From Solicoccozyma terricola (Eukaryota; Basidiomycota; Tremellomycetes; Filobasidiales; Piskurozymaceae): a stretch of DNA of 64,000 bases. Positions 12,823 to 24,699 of this stretch are shown here, one piece after another. Under the pieces are notes generated by a model that saw only the letters and a list, made by a program, of their open reading frames with translations, was not told where the DNA came from and did no database searches. The first letter of the stretch is position 1. Every line of letters starts with the position of its first letter. The stretch spans positions 107,502 to 171,501 of the forward strand of contig BCLD01000016.1 in the NCBI GenBank assembly GCA_001600875.1, in the 5' to 3' direction. A program made the translations under genes and the position numbers.

Positions 12823-12903
12823 GGTGAGGTTGAGAATGAGAATGGGAAGGTGCGAGGGGGTGTCCTCTGCCTTGGAAGTTGGCGAGAGTACGGAATGATG
12901 GTA

Positions 12904-12934
<31 letters not shown>

Positions 12935-13298
12935 TGGGTGACGGTGTGTATGCGATCAAGCTGAACTGTGAGGGATGCGGTGGTTGGTAGGTGGTGTTCC
13001 TCTGGTCGATGACGTCAGATGATGGTGGTGGTGAGGAGATGGATAACGATGACGGTGACGGTGATGATCACAATGAGTTTACACCGATGGTCACCACCTC
13101 TACCTGCTGTGGACTACATACCACCCTTGCTGCCGTCACCACCGTGCTCCCCGCTCCCCGTCACCACCCTACCCCCTCTCACCACCATCTCCCCAGCATC
13201 ACCGTGATCTGATCCACTCACGACGCGACCCAACGCGCAATCAAAATAGTCACACCTACAGTGATCCTATCCATACATCAACCTACATTCCACATACG
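12823..13298. promoter_or_regulatory. Divergent promoter, Mpv17-family and hypothetical gene
   Basis: Shared upstream region of two divergently oriented genes. It contains a 30-nt G tract (12904-12933), a perfect CRE-type palindrome TGACGTCA at 13010-13017 and GGT/GATGAT-rich sequence. The regulatory reading is inference. Confidence 0.5.
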
Positions 13299-15491
13299 AT
13301 GTCGTCCCACTCAACCAACAAAGCACCACTATCATCCATCCTCCTTCTTCTCCACCAGCTCCTCGATCCAATCATCGACTCTCCGGCATCACCCTCCTCA
13401 CTCACAGACGCCAAAGACGCGGACGATTCTCTTGACTTGGATGATATTCTCAACGTATTGGACGGATTCGCTCATGTTGAGCTATTGGATGAAAAGATCA
13501 CCCGTATTGCATCTCAGTTACTGATTCAGCGTCAGGATTCACTCGGGAAAGGGAAAGGAAAGGCAAGAGATGAAGTGTCGACTGAAGAGGATATAGAGAA
13601 ATTGAACAAGTTGGTGAATCGAAGAAAAGGACGGAATGGGAGAATAGGAAGGAGAGGTTTATATTTTGCATTTTCAATGATGTTACGACAACATGTAATG
13701 TTGCTTTTTCCTCCTACTCCGTCTACTCATTACCGCAAACTGACGCAATTTCTGATTTTCTCTGTTCTCTGTGCTCCGTTCTCTGTTCCCTGTTCTCTGT
13801 TCTCCTCCAGTTTATTAATTCGACATTCATCACCACCAAATCCCCATACTCTCCCACCCTAATCCCAATCCTACGAGCTCTCCTTCCCCATCCATCCTCC
13901 CTCCCATCCATTCCCTTTTCTCCTGAATGGGAAACCTACCTCGATTCTCTATCCGAGGAAGAGCAAGACCGTGCTATTAGATGGAAGAAGATGGTTAAAG
14001 GTGGTGATCGATTGTTTTTGAGGTGTGTTAGGAGTGGATTGGAGGGCGGAGGATTGGACGGTGGGGATGGGGATTATGGAGATGATGAAGAAGGGACGGA
14101 TGAGGTTGAAATTATGATGATCGCTTTGGAGAAAATGGAAGATTTGTTATTACAATTGGATAACCACGAAATGTGAGGGGGGGGTGGAGTTGTCTTTTTT
14201 TCTTTCAAATCTCTCTGTTCTGTTGACACCCATCCCATTGTTTTTTCCTTCCAGTGTATCGGATGACGATTTTGACACATCTCGACTACCCGAAACACCA
14301 ACTATCCACTTGATCGCGACTCAAATCCTCAAATTCGCCCATCGGACGAATCGAGATAAAATGATCTTGGAAGGGATAGTTGATCGGATGACCACCACCA
14401 CCACACAACAAGGAGAAAAGTTCATTGATCTTGGTCATTTGGGACGACGTGGTAGTCGTATCCATGAAAACAATGGGAAATCAGAAATCATGGTCCTCGT
14501 TGAAGAACGAATCATTGGAGGATCAGTGGGAAAAGTTCAAGTTATTAAAGAAGAAGAACAAGGAGAAGAGGATGAATTGGATGAATTGGATGAACAAAGT
14601 GCAGATCGGATGATGGATAATGAAGCTGAAAGTTCATCCGAAGAACACGTCGACGACGACGGGACAGCTGTAGATGATGATCCTACAGTTCTACGACAAC
14701 AAGCTATACGACAAGCTATGGAACGAATGCTCGCTGAACCAGGAACGACATGGACTGTATTATCTTCGGGAGACATCGTCAAGGTTGATTTAACTTCATT
14801 ATCTAGACCTTCAAAATCACCTATTAAGAAACAACCGACTCCGAGGAAGAATGTAGATATACCTACGTCGTCTGCTGCGAGGAAGCATGTAGATACACCT
14901 ACGTCGTCTTCTGCTATCGCTCCTGCTCCTGCTTCTGCTCTTGCTCCCACCCCCACTCCTCGATTCAGAAAATCAATCGGTCCGATTCGATCAACGGAAC
15001 GTATAATCTCAATACCTCCACGACGCCACCAACGACCATCTCTCGTGGCTCATTCTATTCCACCTACTCCACCTGGTAATCGTCCTGTGAGACGTCGTCA
15101 TACGGAAGGACCTTTGGATGTACGTCATATGAAAGCAGTGGAGGAGGTTGAGATGTTACGTGGTGGTGCTGGGGATCCGATTGGGAGATTGTTAGAGAGG
15201 GAGGTGGATGATGATGATGAGGGGATGGGGATGGGGATGGGAGGTGATGATGATGCGAGGATAAGGGTTGGGAATGGAGAGCGACAGCGACAGCGATCGA
15301 GATTTTCAATGGGATTACCAACGTTGAACACTTGGCCTCACCCTCCACCCGTTGGACAAGGATACGAACGACCAACAAGCACATCGACTGCCAAGTCTCA
15401 GTCGCGAGTCAACGAATCGATGAACAAACGAATACGACCGTTTGAGGATACCGAGGTGATTCGAGCGTACAAGAAGCCGAGAGGGGGTTGA
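13299..15491 (+). CDS. Hypothetical protein, helical N-terminus and disordered acidic tail
   Basis: Not recognised. Three exons join in frame: 13299-13694, 13811-14172 and 14255-15491. The N-terminal part looks folded and helical (SSILLLLHQLLDPIID, then DLDDILNVLDGFAHVELLDE). The second exon has SPEWETYLDSLSEEEQDRA and ends in an acidic DDE-rich helix. The third exon starts with TPTIHLIATQILKFAH and moves into acidic and Pro/Ser/Ala-rich disorder with short repeats (ELDELDE; GMGMGMGG; two copies of a KNVDIPTSS/KHVDTPTSS unit). The C-terminus is basic. No membrane segment or signal peptide is seen. Exon phases fit at both junctions, so the gene itself is well supported. Confidence 0.72.
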
Positions 15492-16451
15492 GGAGGAGAC
15501 GGATTGCGTTGTTTATTGTTTATTGTGTTTAAGGTTGATGGAATCTGTCCCCGTGGCCCCACGCCCCATGTCCCGCCCTCCTCCCACGCCGCTGCCCAAG
15601 CTCTGTCCCTATCCTCTCCTCCCATGCCACTCCCCCACGCTCTCCTCCCAGGCCTTCCTCCCCCACCCTCTCTTCCCACGCCCCACTCTCCTCCCTCTCC
15701 TCCCCCACCCCTCCCGCGAAACAATAAGAATCTTTTGTCTCGCCACCGAAACGTGGTCTGACGCGTCTCACTGGACACAATCAACATGTTCATGTTCATC
15801 GACAACAATCAGGGAGACACACACCACCACCACCACCCACCCACACACCCACACACCCACACACCCACACACCCACACACCACACCACACACAGTAACAA
15901 CCATGCACTTCCACTCCTTCTTATTATACCAGATCTCGTCCGGGAAGGATACTCGGTCGGTTCCCTCGTTCGCATTCACACACAGTGCCCAACATCGTCC
16001 ACAGTCCATCATCCACCGTCGACCATCGACCACCCACCACCCACCATCCACAATCCCTACCTCCAACAATTTCCCAAATCCCCATCTCTCGATCTACATA
16101 CCCTACCACTCCTAACCGCATATCCTATCCTCCATCAAAGGACCATCCGTCAATCCTCGCCCGCCCCCCCCCCCCTCCCTCTCCTTGGTGAATTGATATT
16201 CTAAAGAAGATCATCAAAAGGGTCTCAGAACATCCCCGAAGAAAAGGGAAAAAAAAAGCGATCTCAAGACGATCTAGAGGATAGAAAACCATCACATCGC
16301 TCTTCGCTATCCCAATAGACAAGCAGCCAGCCCCGGGGTTTAAACATCGAGTACCAGGTTCTAGGGTGTGTTCATTGAAGATCATTATCCCCACGAACGG
16401 GGGGTTCCCTCAGAACGACTTTTGAATATTTTTCGATCCGAGACGAAACAG
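15492..16451. other. Intergenic with CA-rich minisatellite and CT-rich tracts
   Basis: No gene seen. It carries CCC/CTC-rich sequence (15550-15720), the CACACCCA minisatellite at 15815-15894 and a probable transcribed leader near 16200-16451. A canonical GTGAGT donor at 16452 starts what looks like a 5' UTR intron of the next gene. Confidence 0.45.
15815..15894. repeat. (CACACCCA)n-type minisatellite
   Basis: Imperfect tandem CACCAC and CACACCCA units over about 80 bp between two plus-strand genes. Confidence 0.8.
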
Positions 16452-16744
16452 TGAGTGATCTCTTCCCTTCCTTCCCTTCCCTTCCCCCGTTCCTTTCTCC
16501 CTTTTGTCCGGAGAGACATCAAATCATTCAGTTATCCACTGGTGATGTGATGTTGATGGGGGATAGACTCCATCCCTTCCTTCGACCGCTATTGAAAGGT
16601 ATCCGCTCCGGTTGGGAAGAGAGGATAAAGAGCAGAAAATCTATAAAGACCCCCCCCCCCCCCCCCCCCCCCTTTCATAACCTTGAAACCGGCCGACTAT
16701 AAGTCCACTTTTTCTTACTTACTCTATCGCAACCCCCTCCACAG
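16452..16744 (+). other. Putative 5' UTR intron of the next gene
   Basis: Begins with GTGAGT at 16452 and ends with CCTCCACAG at 16744, 13 bp before the next gene's ATG. It contains a CTTCC repeat and a 23-nt C tract (16650-16672). Without transcripts this is inference. Confidence 0.45.
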
Positions 16745-16757
16745 ATTGACCGAAACG

Positions 16758-18827
16758 ATGGCTCCTTTTTCATCGAGTTTATATCATATCGATACTCCAC
16801 GACATGCAATATTCCCTTTTTACATCTCTTCGACACGAACACCATCCACCTCATCCACCTCCACGTCCACCTCCGCGTCCACCTCCAAACCCACAAACTC
16901 ATCCACAACCACATCTCCTACTCTACTATTAACGACCATAACATGTCCAATCTCACCACCCGTACCAAATCGACAAAGTCGACGACAACAACAACAACAA
17001 CAACATCATACCGATCCAATCAATTCAATTCCAGTTATCAAACGAGATGAAATCAATTTAATACCTAGTAGATCTGCTCCTTGTCCTCCCTTTCGAAGAA
17101 CGAAGATGAAACGATCGAGTAGAAGACCGATGGTTATGAGGATTAGATTTAAACAACCTGAGGAAGTGGGGTTGTGGGTTGTTTGGGAGGATAAGAGTGG
17201 GGAAGAGGAGGTTGGGGTTGATATGATGATGATGGAAGAGGAGGTGGAGGAGGTGGTGGTGGAGGAGGAGGAGGTGGGGATGGTAGGGTTGGGAATTGGT
17301 TTGAAAGGATGGGATGAAGATATATGTTCTAGGTTTTCATCACCTTCACTTCGAAATTCAACTACTTCTTTATCTTCAATAACCGATTCGTTACCTACAA
17401 GTGTAACATCAGATACATCAGATGAAGAATCAGAATCAGAATCAGAATCAAAATCAAAATCAAGATCAAGATATGGTGTTGATCAAATAGGATTCGAAGA
17501 ATTGTTTTATACACCGAAGAGAAAGGAATCAAGGATCGAACAAGAGGATACTTGGGAGTTTGCATATGCGTTGGAAAATCCAAGGACGCCGTTGAAGTCG
17601 GATTTCGGAAACGAGTGAGTTGGAGGTTGGGGGTTGGGGGTTGGAGGTTGGGGGTTGGGGATTTCCTATCCGGTGTCTGTGGAAGAGGTGACTGACCCCC
17701 CCCCCCCCCCCCTCTCTTCGCTACCGTTTGATAGTGCTACACGATGTCAATTACCCCATAGGACAACTTCACCGGGACGTAGACCACCACCTCTTGATCT
17801 TCGAGTGTTGACAGGTCGACAACATGCTAGAATTCGTCTCACACTTCCATCTCTTGATTCTCCCTTTACTCCAGCAACACGTTCCAATACCGCTATTTCC
17901 ACCACCACCATCACCACCGCCGGATCTCAAATCGTCACTCCATCTCTCTCCCTAACTTCTTCGTCGTCATCCTACTCTCACTCGTCATTCGCTTCATCAT
18001 CCCCACGTACTCCTTGTCCTACAAATCGGGATGACGCGAGTAAGCTGGTCGATGCATTCGCTAGCTTTCTCATGAGCTGTCAAGAGGATCCATTGGAATA
18101 TATCGGTGGTCATGACACGAATCAGGAGGACAGAGTGGAAGACGCTTTCGACTTGTGTTTTCCTAGCCCACCAAGAAGGTCAAAAGTGATGGACGGCCTC
18201 GATCGTGTCGTCGCCCCGTCAAAGGTCAAGGTCAAGTCTGGCAAAGTATCATCCCGGAATGGCGGCGTGCGAAGTCGAAGTCCAGCAGATGACAAAATTC
18301 GGTCATCGATATCAACAACAAAAGACATTCTACCACGAATATCCAACTCGGAAAGTCCAAAGGAACCACTACCACCCGTTCCATCTCTTCCTGAACAGTA
18401 TCGCAAACGATCCGCGTCAAGCCCACTGAGCAACTCGGACAGGCTATTCTCTCCAGTTCCACGACGAACTTCGGAGCTTCGGTCATCCAAGGCTTTGCAA
18501 ACGGTTACTGGACTATTAGACTGTCCATCATCACCCATCGCTCGCTTCATTCCACTCTTGGAATCACAAGCAGACTTACAAGACTCACCGTTCGGAGAGT
18601 TGGCACCGTTAAACACGCAACGGGTGCCCAGGTCGTTCTTACCATGCCCCGAGCTACTCCCGTTTCCAACCAGCCATACCACCGCCAGTGATTACTCCAG
18701 CTCCGATGGTAGTCTCTCATCGCCTTCCTCTCAGCGTAGCAGCCACCGAGCACTGCCATCTCGAGGCTCACTTCCAGAACACTGGCGACCATCTCAAGAC
18801 CATTTAACGACATTCGTATCATTCTGA
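16758..18827 (+). CDS. Hypothetical Ser-rich protein, low complexity
   Basis: Not recognised. Two exons, 16758-17614 and 17735-18827, join in phase through an intron with a 17-nt C tract. The product of about 650 residues opens with SSLYHIDTPRHAIFPFYISS. It has Ser/Thr-rich stretches, a polyQ run, a small basic block (KMKRSSRRPMVMRIRF), a Val/Glu/Met-rich acidic run and an SESESESKSKSRSR repeat. The second exon has one more conserved-looking block (SKLVDAFASFLMSCQEDPLE) and many SP sites (SPLSN, FSPVP, SSPIAR) that could be phosphorylated by proline-directed kinases. No catalytic motif or membrane helix is seen. Regulatory or cytoskeletal roles are possible but unsupported. Confidence 0.68.
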
Positions 18828-19065
18828 ATAGGGCTGGACCCCCATTCGGAAACGGTACATGGTAGCTCAATCACGAGGTTGTAAGGGATATAGAACTCAT
18901 GCGCTTAGGTCGCAGTTGTAAAACATAGAGAGGTGTCTTTTCTTCTCGATATCATGATGGCTATACAAAACCGTCCACGGTCAACGCTGCAGAACTACCG
19001 TACAAAGGATTCATCATAGTGTAAAGTCGAGAGGAATGGTCGTTAAAAAGTTCGAGATATTTCGT

Positions 19066-22000
19066 TCACATTGGCGTACGCCCGATCGCTTGCTTTGCTC
19101 CCCCGGCAAATCCCTTAAGGGCCCATGTCCCAGCAAGGAAGAGATGTTCTTTAGTTCCAAAGTTATTGAAATCCCGCATCAGCAGGATCTCGCTGAGCTG
19201 ATCGCGAGTGAGCGAGGGTGCTCCTTGACCGTAACCCACTGCGGAAAAGGAAACGCGATCAGTGGATGTTGAGAGATCGTGGCTTAGCGATGTCTTGCTC
19301 ACCCAGATATCCAAGCAAAGTGGCCATGACGAAGCTCGCGGGGATAATCCACATACGCTCTGGCGTCGTAGCAAGGGAAACCACAGAGTTGATCATGTGG
19401 ACCACATCCTTGGTGGAAGTGACCGAGCGAGAAGTACGCCGGGAAGAAATCTTGCCGGATGGGGCAGCTGTAGGACATACTTATCAACAGCCACTCTCAG
19501 CCTTCGATATTCGGCTCGCTGCTCACATGACCCTAAAGCGTTCGACTGCAACGTGGCCAGCTGCTTCTCCATGACATGGCACCTCTTCCCCAGCGCTATC
19601 GACAGGTTGGCATAATCCGCCTCGAGCTCGATGATGTTCGAGTTGCCGTCAATTGCAAGAAGAGCAGGATGCGCGGACTCCAGAATCTCTTGAAGCGTAG
19701 GCGTCGGTTGTGGCGAATACGGAGGCAGCACCGAAGTCATGGAGAGATCGGTTTGCGTGGGAACAGACACCATCTCGAGTCGATCCGTCTCCACACCGGC
19801 GTCCACGTAGTCTCGTACAGTCTCATCGGTAAAGACTTGTGTCGTTCCTTGTGTGCCGTCTGGGTTCTGGATGAACTGGGACTCGTTGAACTTGATTAGT
19901 TTCTTCGCCCGTGAGAACACGAAAAAAACCCGGACTCACGCGCTCGGTGACATAGGTTATCGTCCTGTACTCGGTCCTGCCGGGGCCAGGAACCTCTACG
20001 ATCTGCTTGTTCACTTGCTGGTCAGCTTTCAAGCTGCGTGCAATTTCATCGCCAAGGTTCTTCGACATGGTTCCCGCTAGACTGGCCGGCTGAGCTCGAC
20101 CGTGTCCGATCGACCCTGCGATACGCATCTCGTCAATGTCGTAATTGAGTCGGGAAATAGTTTCCTTGAGACTGAGGTTCTCTTGCTTTTGGCGGTTCAG
20201 CTCGACTTCAGCTTGACGAGCGATGGCGAGACTGTTCTCCAGCTGTAATATTTGAGCTCTAGCTGCTTCGATACTTTCCTCGAGCTGCGAATACGACCGA
20301 GGATTTCAGGTCGGACAAAAGGAGATATAACAATTCGCAGGCGGCCTGAAAACTCACCTGCATGTTCTCTCCTTCGTGACCCTCGATGAGGCCACGTTGA
20401 GTGGCAATTTCCTGATCTCGGTCAAGTACGGTGTCCCTGAGTCGCTCAGTCTCGTCTGCGAGTTCATCTCGCGATAAGCCATAGTGTACTTTCGCTAGTT
20501 GACCACCAACACCACCACGACCACCACTTACTAAGCTGTCCCTGATACGACTTGTTCATCTCCACTTGCGACGCTTTGGCAAGTTCCAAGCTCCTCTGCA
20601 TGTTCTGTAACTCCGCTTCGAACGAGGCGAGTTGGATGTTCTGTGTCTTCTCCTTGATTCGCAAGTCCTTTTCCTCCTTCTTCTTGATGGCGAGCTCATT
20701 GTGCATCTCTTCGAGGCGATCCTGGAGATCAGCGATGCGCTGGTCATTGTCGGCCCTGCGATGGAATTATTTGGTCTAGCAATTCGGCCGGGGACCACAC
20801 GGTCAGCTGGAAAAAGGAAAATAACGACATACCCAACAGCTTGCAACTGCCTTTGCAGTTCCTGATTTTTCCTCAGATGTTCAGCGTTGACCTTTCGAAG
20901 TGCCTCCATCTGATCATGCGTCACCTGGAGCGACGTCGTCGAGTTCGTCTATGCACAGGCGTAATTCACTAATCAGCAATCGAAGTTCTTCGCGAGGTAC
21001 CTTTCCCACCACCAACTCACAGTAATCCTGGCCAACCTCGCATCATGTAGTCTCCCATGTATCCCATCATCACCCTCATTCTCATCATCACTCTCCCCCT
21101 CCATCCTTTCCAAAACCATCAAATCCGGCGAATCTCCTCTAGCACCTACAAACAATGGAGAAATCGGTGATCTAACTGCATTGAAATCTGGGGAAAACGT
21201 GGAAGATCCACCAGTAGACGACAACACGCTAGATCGACGACGATGAGATGGTTTACCAGGCGGTTTTGGACGATTAATTGTAGGTGTTGATATATATCCC
21301 GCTGATGTAGAACGTAATGGCGTTCCATCATCCATATCTCGGATCGTACCTTCACTCGTCCTCCTTGATCTCCTTCCAGCAGGTGAAGGTCTCGCGAAAC
21401 TACTCGGTGGAGCAGTACCACTTCTCTGAAACAATGGTGGTTTACTTGGATCCGATGTCGTATGCGCTCTACGTTCACCGCTCGTTGGAGGGATATAAGA
21501 AGGTGGAGGGTGTCGGTGTTGAAGATTCCCAAATGGTCCTGCAGAATCTGGAGTTGGGAATGATAACCCTCTTATTGGAGTATGAGTGTTTCCGATTTGA
21601 GTTTCAATCACCGTTTCACTCGCTGCTCGAACGGATGATCCGTCGGAATCATCGGTGCTTGACAAGTCACTGGAACTCCGAATACGGTACGACGTGGATG
21701 TACGACGGGAGTTGTTAGGTCGACTTTCAGTCGTAGGTGTGGGTGCAGGCGTCGACGTTTGGATGAGTTGTCTGTAGAGGAGAGAAAAGCGATATCAGCG
21801 TCCATCATCCTGCCTTGAAGTCTACCATTACTGGTCGTCTCATCAAGTAACGACCTCCTGCCTACGTCTCCCGAACCTTTTTCAGACTTTTACTTTGGAA
21901 AAAAAAAATCAACTCACTTCAACAACATCCCAACTTCATAACTTCCCACCTCCAACTCCAATGGCATATCCTCCGCCAAACCTTTCAACATCTCCTTCTC

Positions 22001-22320
22001 GGACACAGATAGAATAGTATGAGAATTTATGAGTTCGTACTGCGCAATGACTATCAAACGGAAAGGGGGGGGGGGNGGGTTTTAGAACACATGCATGCCA
22101 GATCACGGAAAGTGGATAGAAACAACACTTGTCGTTGATCACGAGTTATTTAATCGACCGACAACTCACAATTAGGTAAATCCCTAGCTAAAACCGTCTT
22201 CCCCTCTGGAAGCAAGTCCTCCATCATTTCAAGACCTGAGAGACGATTGATCTTGATGTTTGGTTCGGTGTCAATCAAGGGTATGGAGGATGGTGACGAG
22301 GAGGAGGTCCGCGATGTCAT
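19066..22320 (-). CDS. Long coiled-coil protein with C-terminal hydrophobic segment
   Basis: Not recognised by name. Multiple exons join into a protein of roughly 850 residues. The folded N-terminal part is TEPNIKINRLSGLEMMEDL, YELINSHTILSVSEKEML and EDMPLELEVGSYEVGMLLK. A Ser/Pro/Arg-rich linker follows, then an extended heptad coiled coil from about LQVTHDQMEALRKVNAEHL to LKETISRLNYDIDEMR. The last third has ERSQFIQNPDGTQGTTQVF, a block around YANLSIALGKRCHVMEKQL and one hydrophobic helix (MWIIPASFVMATLLGYLVGY). About 50 residues follow that helix, up to the stop at 19068-19066. This design suggests a membrane-anchored tether or scaffold, which is inference. The last intron (GTGAGC...CCGCAG) is needed to reach the stop. 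It converges with the preceding plus-strand gene. Confidence 0.72.
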
Positions 22321-22407
22321 CTTGTGGAAAGAAAATTTGGTCCTCACGGGACGATCGTTGCTGGTTCTGATGGAGGTGGATCGGATACGGTGATGAGAAA
22401 TTTTTCC

Positions 22408-22753
22408 CTAACCGACGTCGTGTTGTTGACGGGGTTCAAAGCGCCGTTTATCGACGGTTCCGTTGTAGTGGCCAGTCACTGAGGAGAGCACGTATGCGAA
22501 TGCATGAGGTAGTCCCGATTGATATACCCTGATGTGTTGTTGCTGGAGATACGAAAAAGAAGAAAAAAATCGAAAAGGTGGCGGTGTTAGTTGCGTGGTG
22601 ACTCGCTGTGACCTCTTTGTTCCCTTGATTGACAGGGTAACGGCGCAGATCAACACCTTCCAAACGCAAAGCTGGACAGTATGTGTTGTTCCCCACTTCC
22701 TCTTTATACGAAGGAGCCAATAACTCACCACAACCAGCTGCAACGTATCGCAT
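22408..22753 (-). CDS. Possible small spliced protein of about 70 residues
   Basis: Three short exons can be joined on the minus strand. Exon 1 is 22753-22729 (MRYVAAGC, then GTGAGT). Exon 2 follows GTCCAG and encodes ALRLEGVDLRRYPVNQGNKE. After an intron with a CTAAC branch-like site and a long T tract comes exon 3 (QQHIRVYQSGLPHAF, then SSVTGHYNGTVDKRRFEPR), with stop at 22410-22408. The product is basic and has amphipathic character. The second donor (GTCACA) is non-canonical, and I do not recognise the family. It sits only 87 bp upstream of the coiled-coil gene's ATG on the same strand, so it might instead be leader sequence. Confidence 0.35.
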
Positions 22754-22825
22754 GCACCTTGATGTTTGAGTTAGGATGCGTTGAAGTCGTGTATATCGAT
22801 ATGTTACCGGGTGGTGGAACAACAA

Positions 22826-23530
22826 GAGGCCGCTAGCTTTTGTTTACAATTCAAGTCGAGTTTATTTTTCTCACGTCATCCACGTCGTTCGTCTTTCAAA
22901 TCATCCACAGCGTATACATTATCCTCTTCCCTCTCCTCCCAGTGCATGTAACTTCCCTAACCTGGTGCTCTGCTACCTCTCCCGAAATCATTTTTCGATT
23001 TCTCATTCAAAACATGATCAGAAGGGGTAATTAATCAGATCCTTTCAACCGGTCCACCCTGCGTCCCTAGGTCGGGGTTCTAGTCTGAATCCTCCAAAAC
23101 AAAAGGCCTCAGTTGTGTCGCAGGCTCATGCGCTCTCATATCTCCCCTTCAAACCATCCTGTCGATATTCCGAACACCGCCCTCTACGTTACGCCGTGCT
23201 CTTTCCTTTGATTTGAATTGGCCAAAAGAAAAAAAGGAGTGGCATCGCAAGGGTGGGTTCTCAAATCCTTTCCTTTGCTTAGAAATACCGGTGCCAGGGG
23301 GGAGCATTATGTGTCGATCTCCCTTTACCATACATCATTATCATATCCAAACTTGTCAACAACTCATTTCCCTCAATACAACCAAGGATACTCCTTTCTC
23401 TTCCTCTCACATCGCCTGGCCTCTATCTATCATCAGCTCCTATATAACAATCATCATAACTTTTAGGCATCTTCACCCAGCCCAACGACACTACATCTTC
23501 ATCGCCTGACACTCATCAATACTTGTCTGT
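22826..23530. other. Intergenic, promoter of the 23.5-kb gene
   Basis: No gene visible. A CT-rich transcribed leader probably occupies 23380-23530. Confidence 0.45.
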
Positions 23531-24325
23531 ATGCTTTCCATTACCCAACTGGGAAAACTCAAACGTTCGCTTTCGCAGAAGTTTGCTACAGACCTCAAGA
23601 ACAACGTTCTCCAAAGCTTGAATTCATCACCGCACATAAACCAAAGTTGGGATGACACACGTAAACTTCTTGAAGACGAATCTGGGAAACTGCTACCAGA
23701 ACCCCGGTTTAAGGAGGTGGGAGATGTGTCAGGCGACATTCAGATTAATGAGCTAGAGGGAGAAGATAAAGATACGTTGCTTTTCAGCCTATGTCTTCCG
23801 ATAAAGATACTGCCAGATAAGCAGGACGGATCCGTGAAGATATCCTTCTCTTTCACGTTGGTAAAGCGACGGTGGACCGCGAAGAGATTGGGGGTCTGGA
23901 TTGTGAGCCCAAAAAAACCAAAGGAAGGAAAGGAAGCAAAGGAGAAGTCGAAGACCAAACGCGAGTTGGAAAGGGAAAACGAAGAGTTGCGCCAGGAAAA
24001 TGTGAGGTTGAAAGAGAGGGTGGCTAGTTTGACATCCTCGAATTCAAGCAGGCGTCATTCATTGCTGGAGACCGGATTCACCGATGGACAACCAACACTC
24101 TCCGGAGACACCACGACCAACTTCGGCACGCAAGCATCAGAGGAGCGCGAGTCTTCCCAGCAAGCTTTCACGTCACAATCGAATAGTCAGATAGACACAG
24201 GTACGGCCAACCCAACAGCTTCTACTGAAGGTAAGCCTTCCCTTTTCTTTGGCTTTTGTTGAGTGCTTATCTTGATTGACAACCTGGTGTTGTAAACAGG
24301 TCCATCTACAGTGGATCCTACATGA
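23531..24325 (+). CDS. Hypothetical protein with leucine-zipper-like coiled coil
   Basis: Not recognised. Exon 1 is 23531-24230 and a 26-nt terminal exon 24300-24325 adds GPSTVDPT, giving about 240 residues. The first 120 residues look folded (MLSITQLGKLKRSLSQKFAT; then LFSLCLPIKILPD and VKISFSFTLVKRRWTAKRLG). A Lys-rich stretch (PKKPKEGKEAKEKSKTKR) and a zipper-like heptad run (ELERENEELRQENVRLKERV) follow, then a Ser/Thr/Gln-rich tail. The basic stretch plus zipper recalls bZIP proteins, but the bZIP DNA-contact signature (N-x7-R) is absent, so DNA binding is not supported. If splicing failed, the frame would end 29 bp later at 24259. Confidence 0.66.
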
Positions 24326-24423
24326 TCAGCCTATTGGAAGGTGATAATTAATAAGGATACGACCTATTGACACGCTTCTTGTCCGTTATTCCCGTTACAT
24401 CCATGTCATTACGTCCCTCATCA

Positions 24424-24684
24424 TCATGCCACATTCATGATTGAATTTGAACACCCGTTCTTTCGGAAATATTCTCCAGACTCCAGGCACCTTCCAAGAC
24501 ACCTTTCCCATCGCTCGGCATGTCTGAAAAACCCATATCTACAGCTGATTCTTATCAAATCCAAACATGACCTCATACATCTCAATCCATACTCCACATC
24601 CTTATCGACCAGTACCACAGCTTCATCTAGGAACCCCGTTTGGAAGTATTGCTTTCTCCATACTGGACTGTTGAGTAGGTACAA
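24424..24684 (-). pseudogene. Coding-like fragment, unassigned
   Basis: A minus-strand frame reads like protein (SPVWRKQYFQTGFLDEAVVL, GLRCMRSCLDLIRISCRYGF). It has no proper start: the frame closes upstream at a stop near 24735, and the upstream frame with ATG (24856) has no clear join. It could be a terminal exon of an unseen gene, a relic, or chance. Confidence 0.22.
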
Positions 24685-24699
24685 TATGTAGTCGAAGAT

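Noticed and set aside
15504..15897. Pro/His-rich frames on both strands in the CA/CT-rich spacer
   Set aside because: They are translations of simple repeats (CCC, CACCC) and not proteins.
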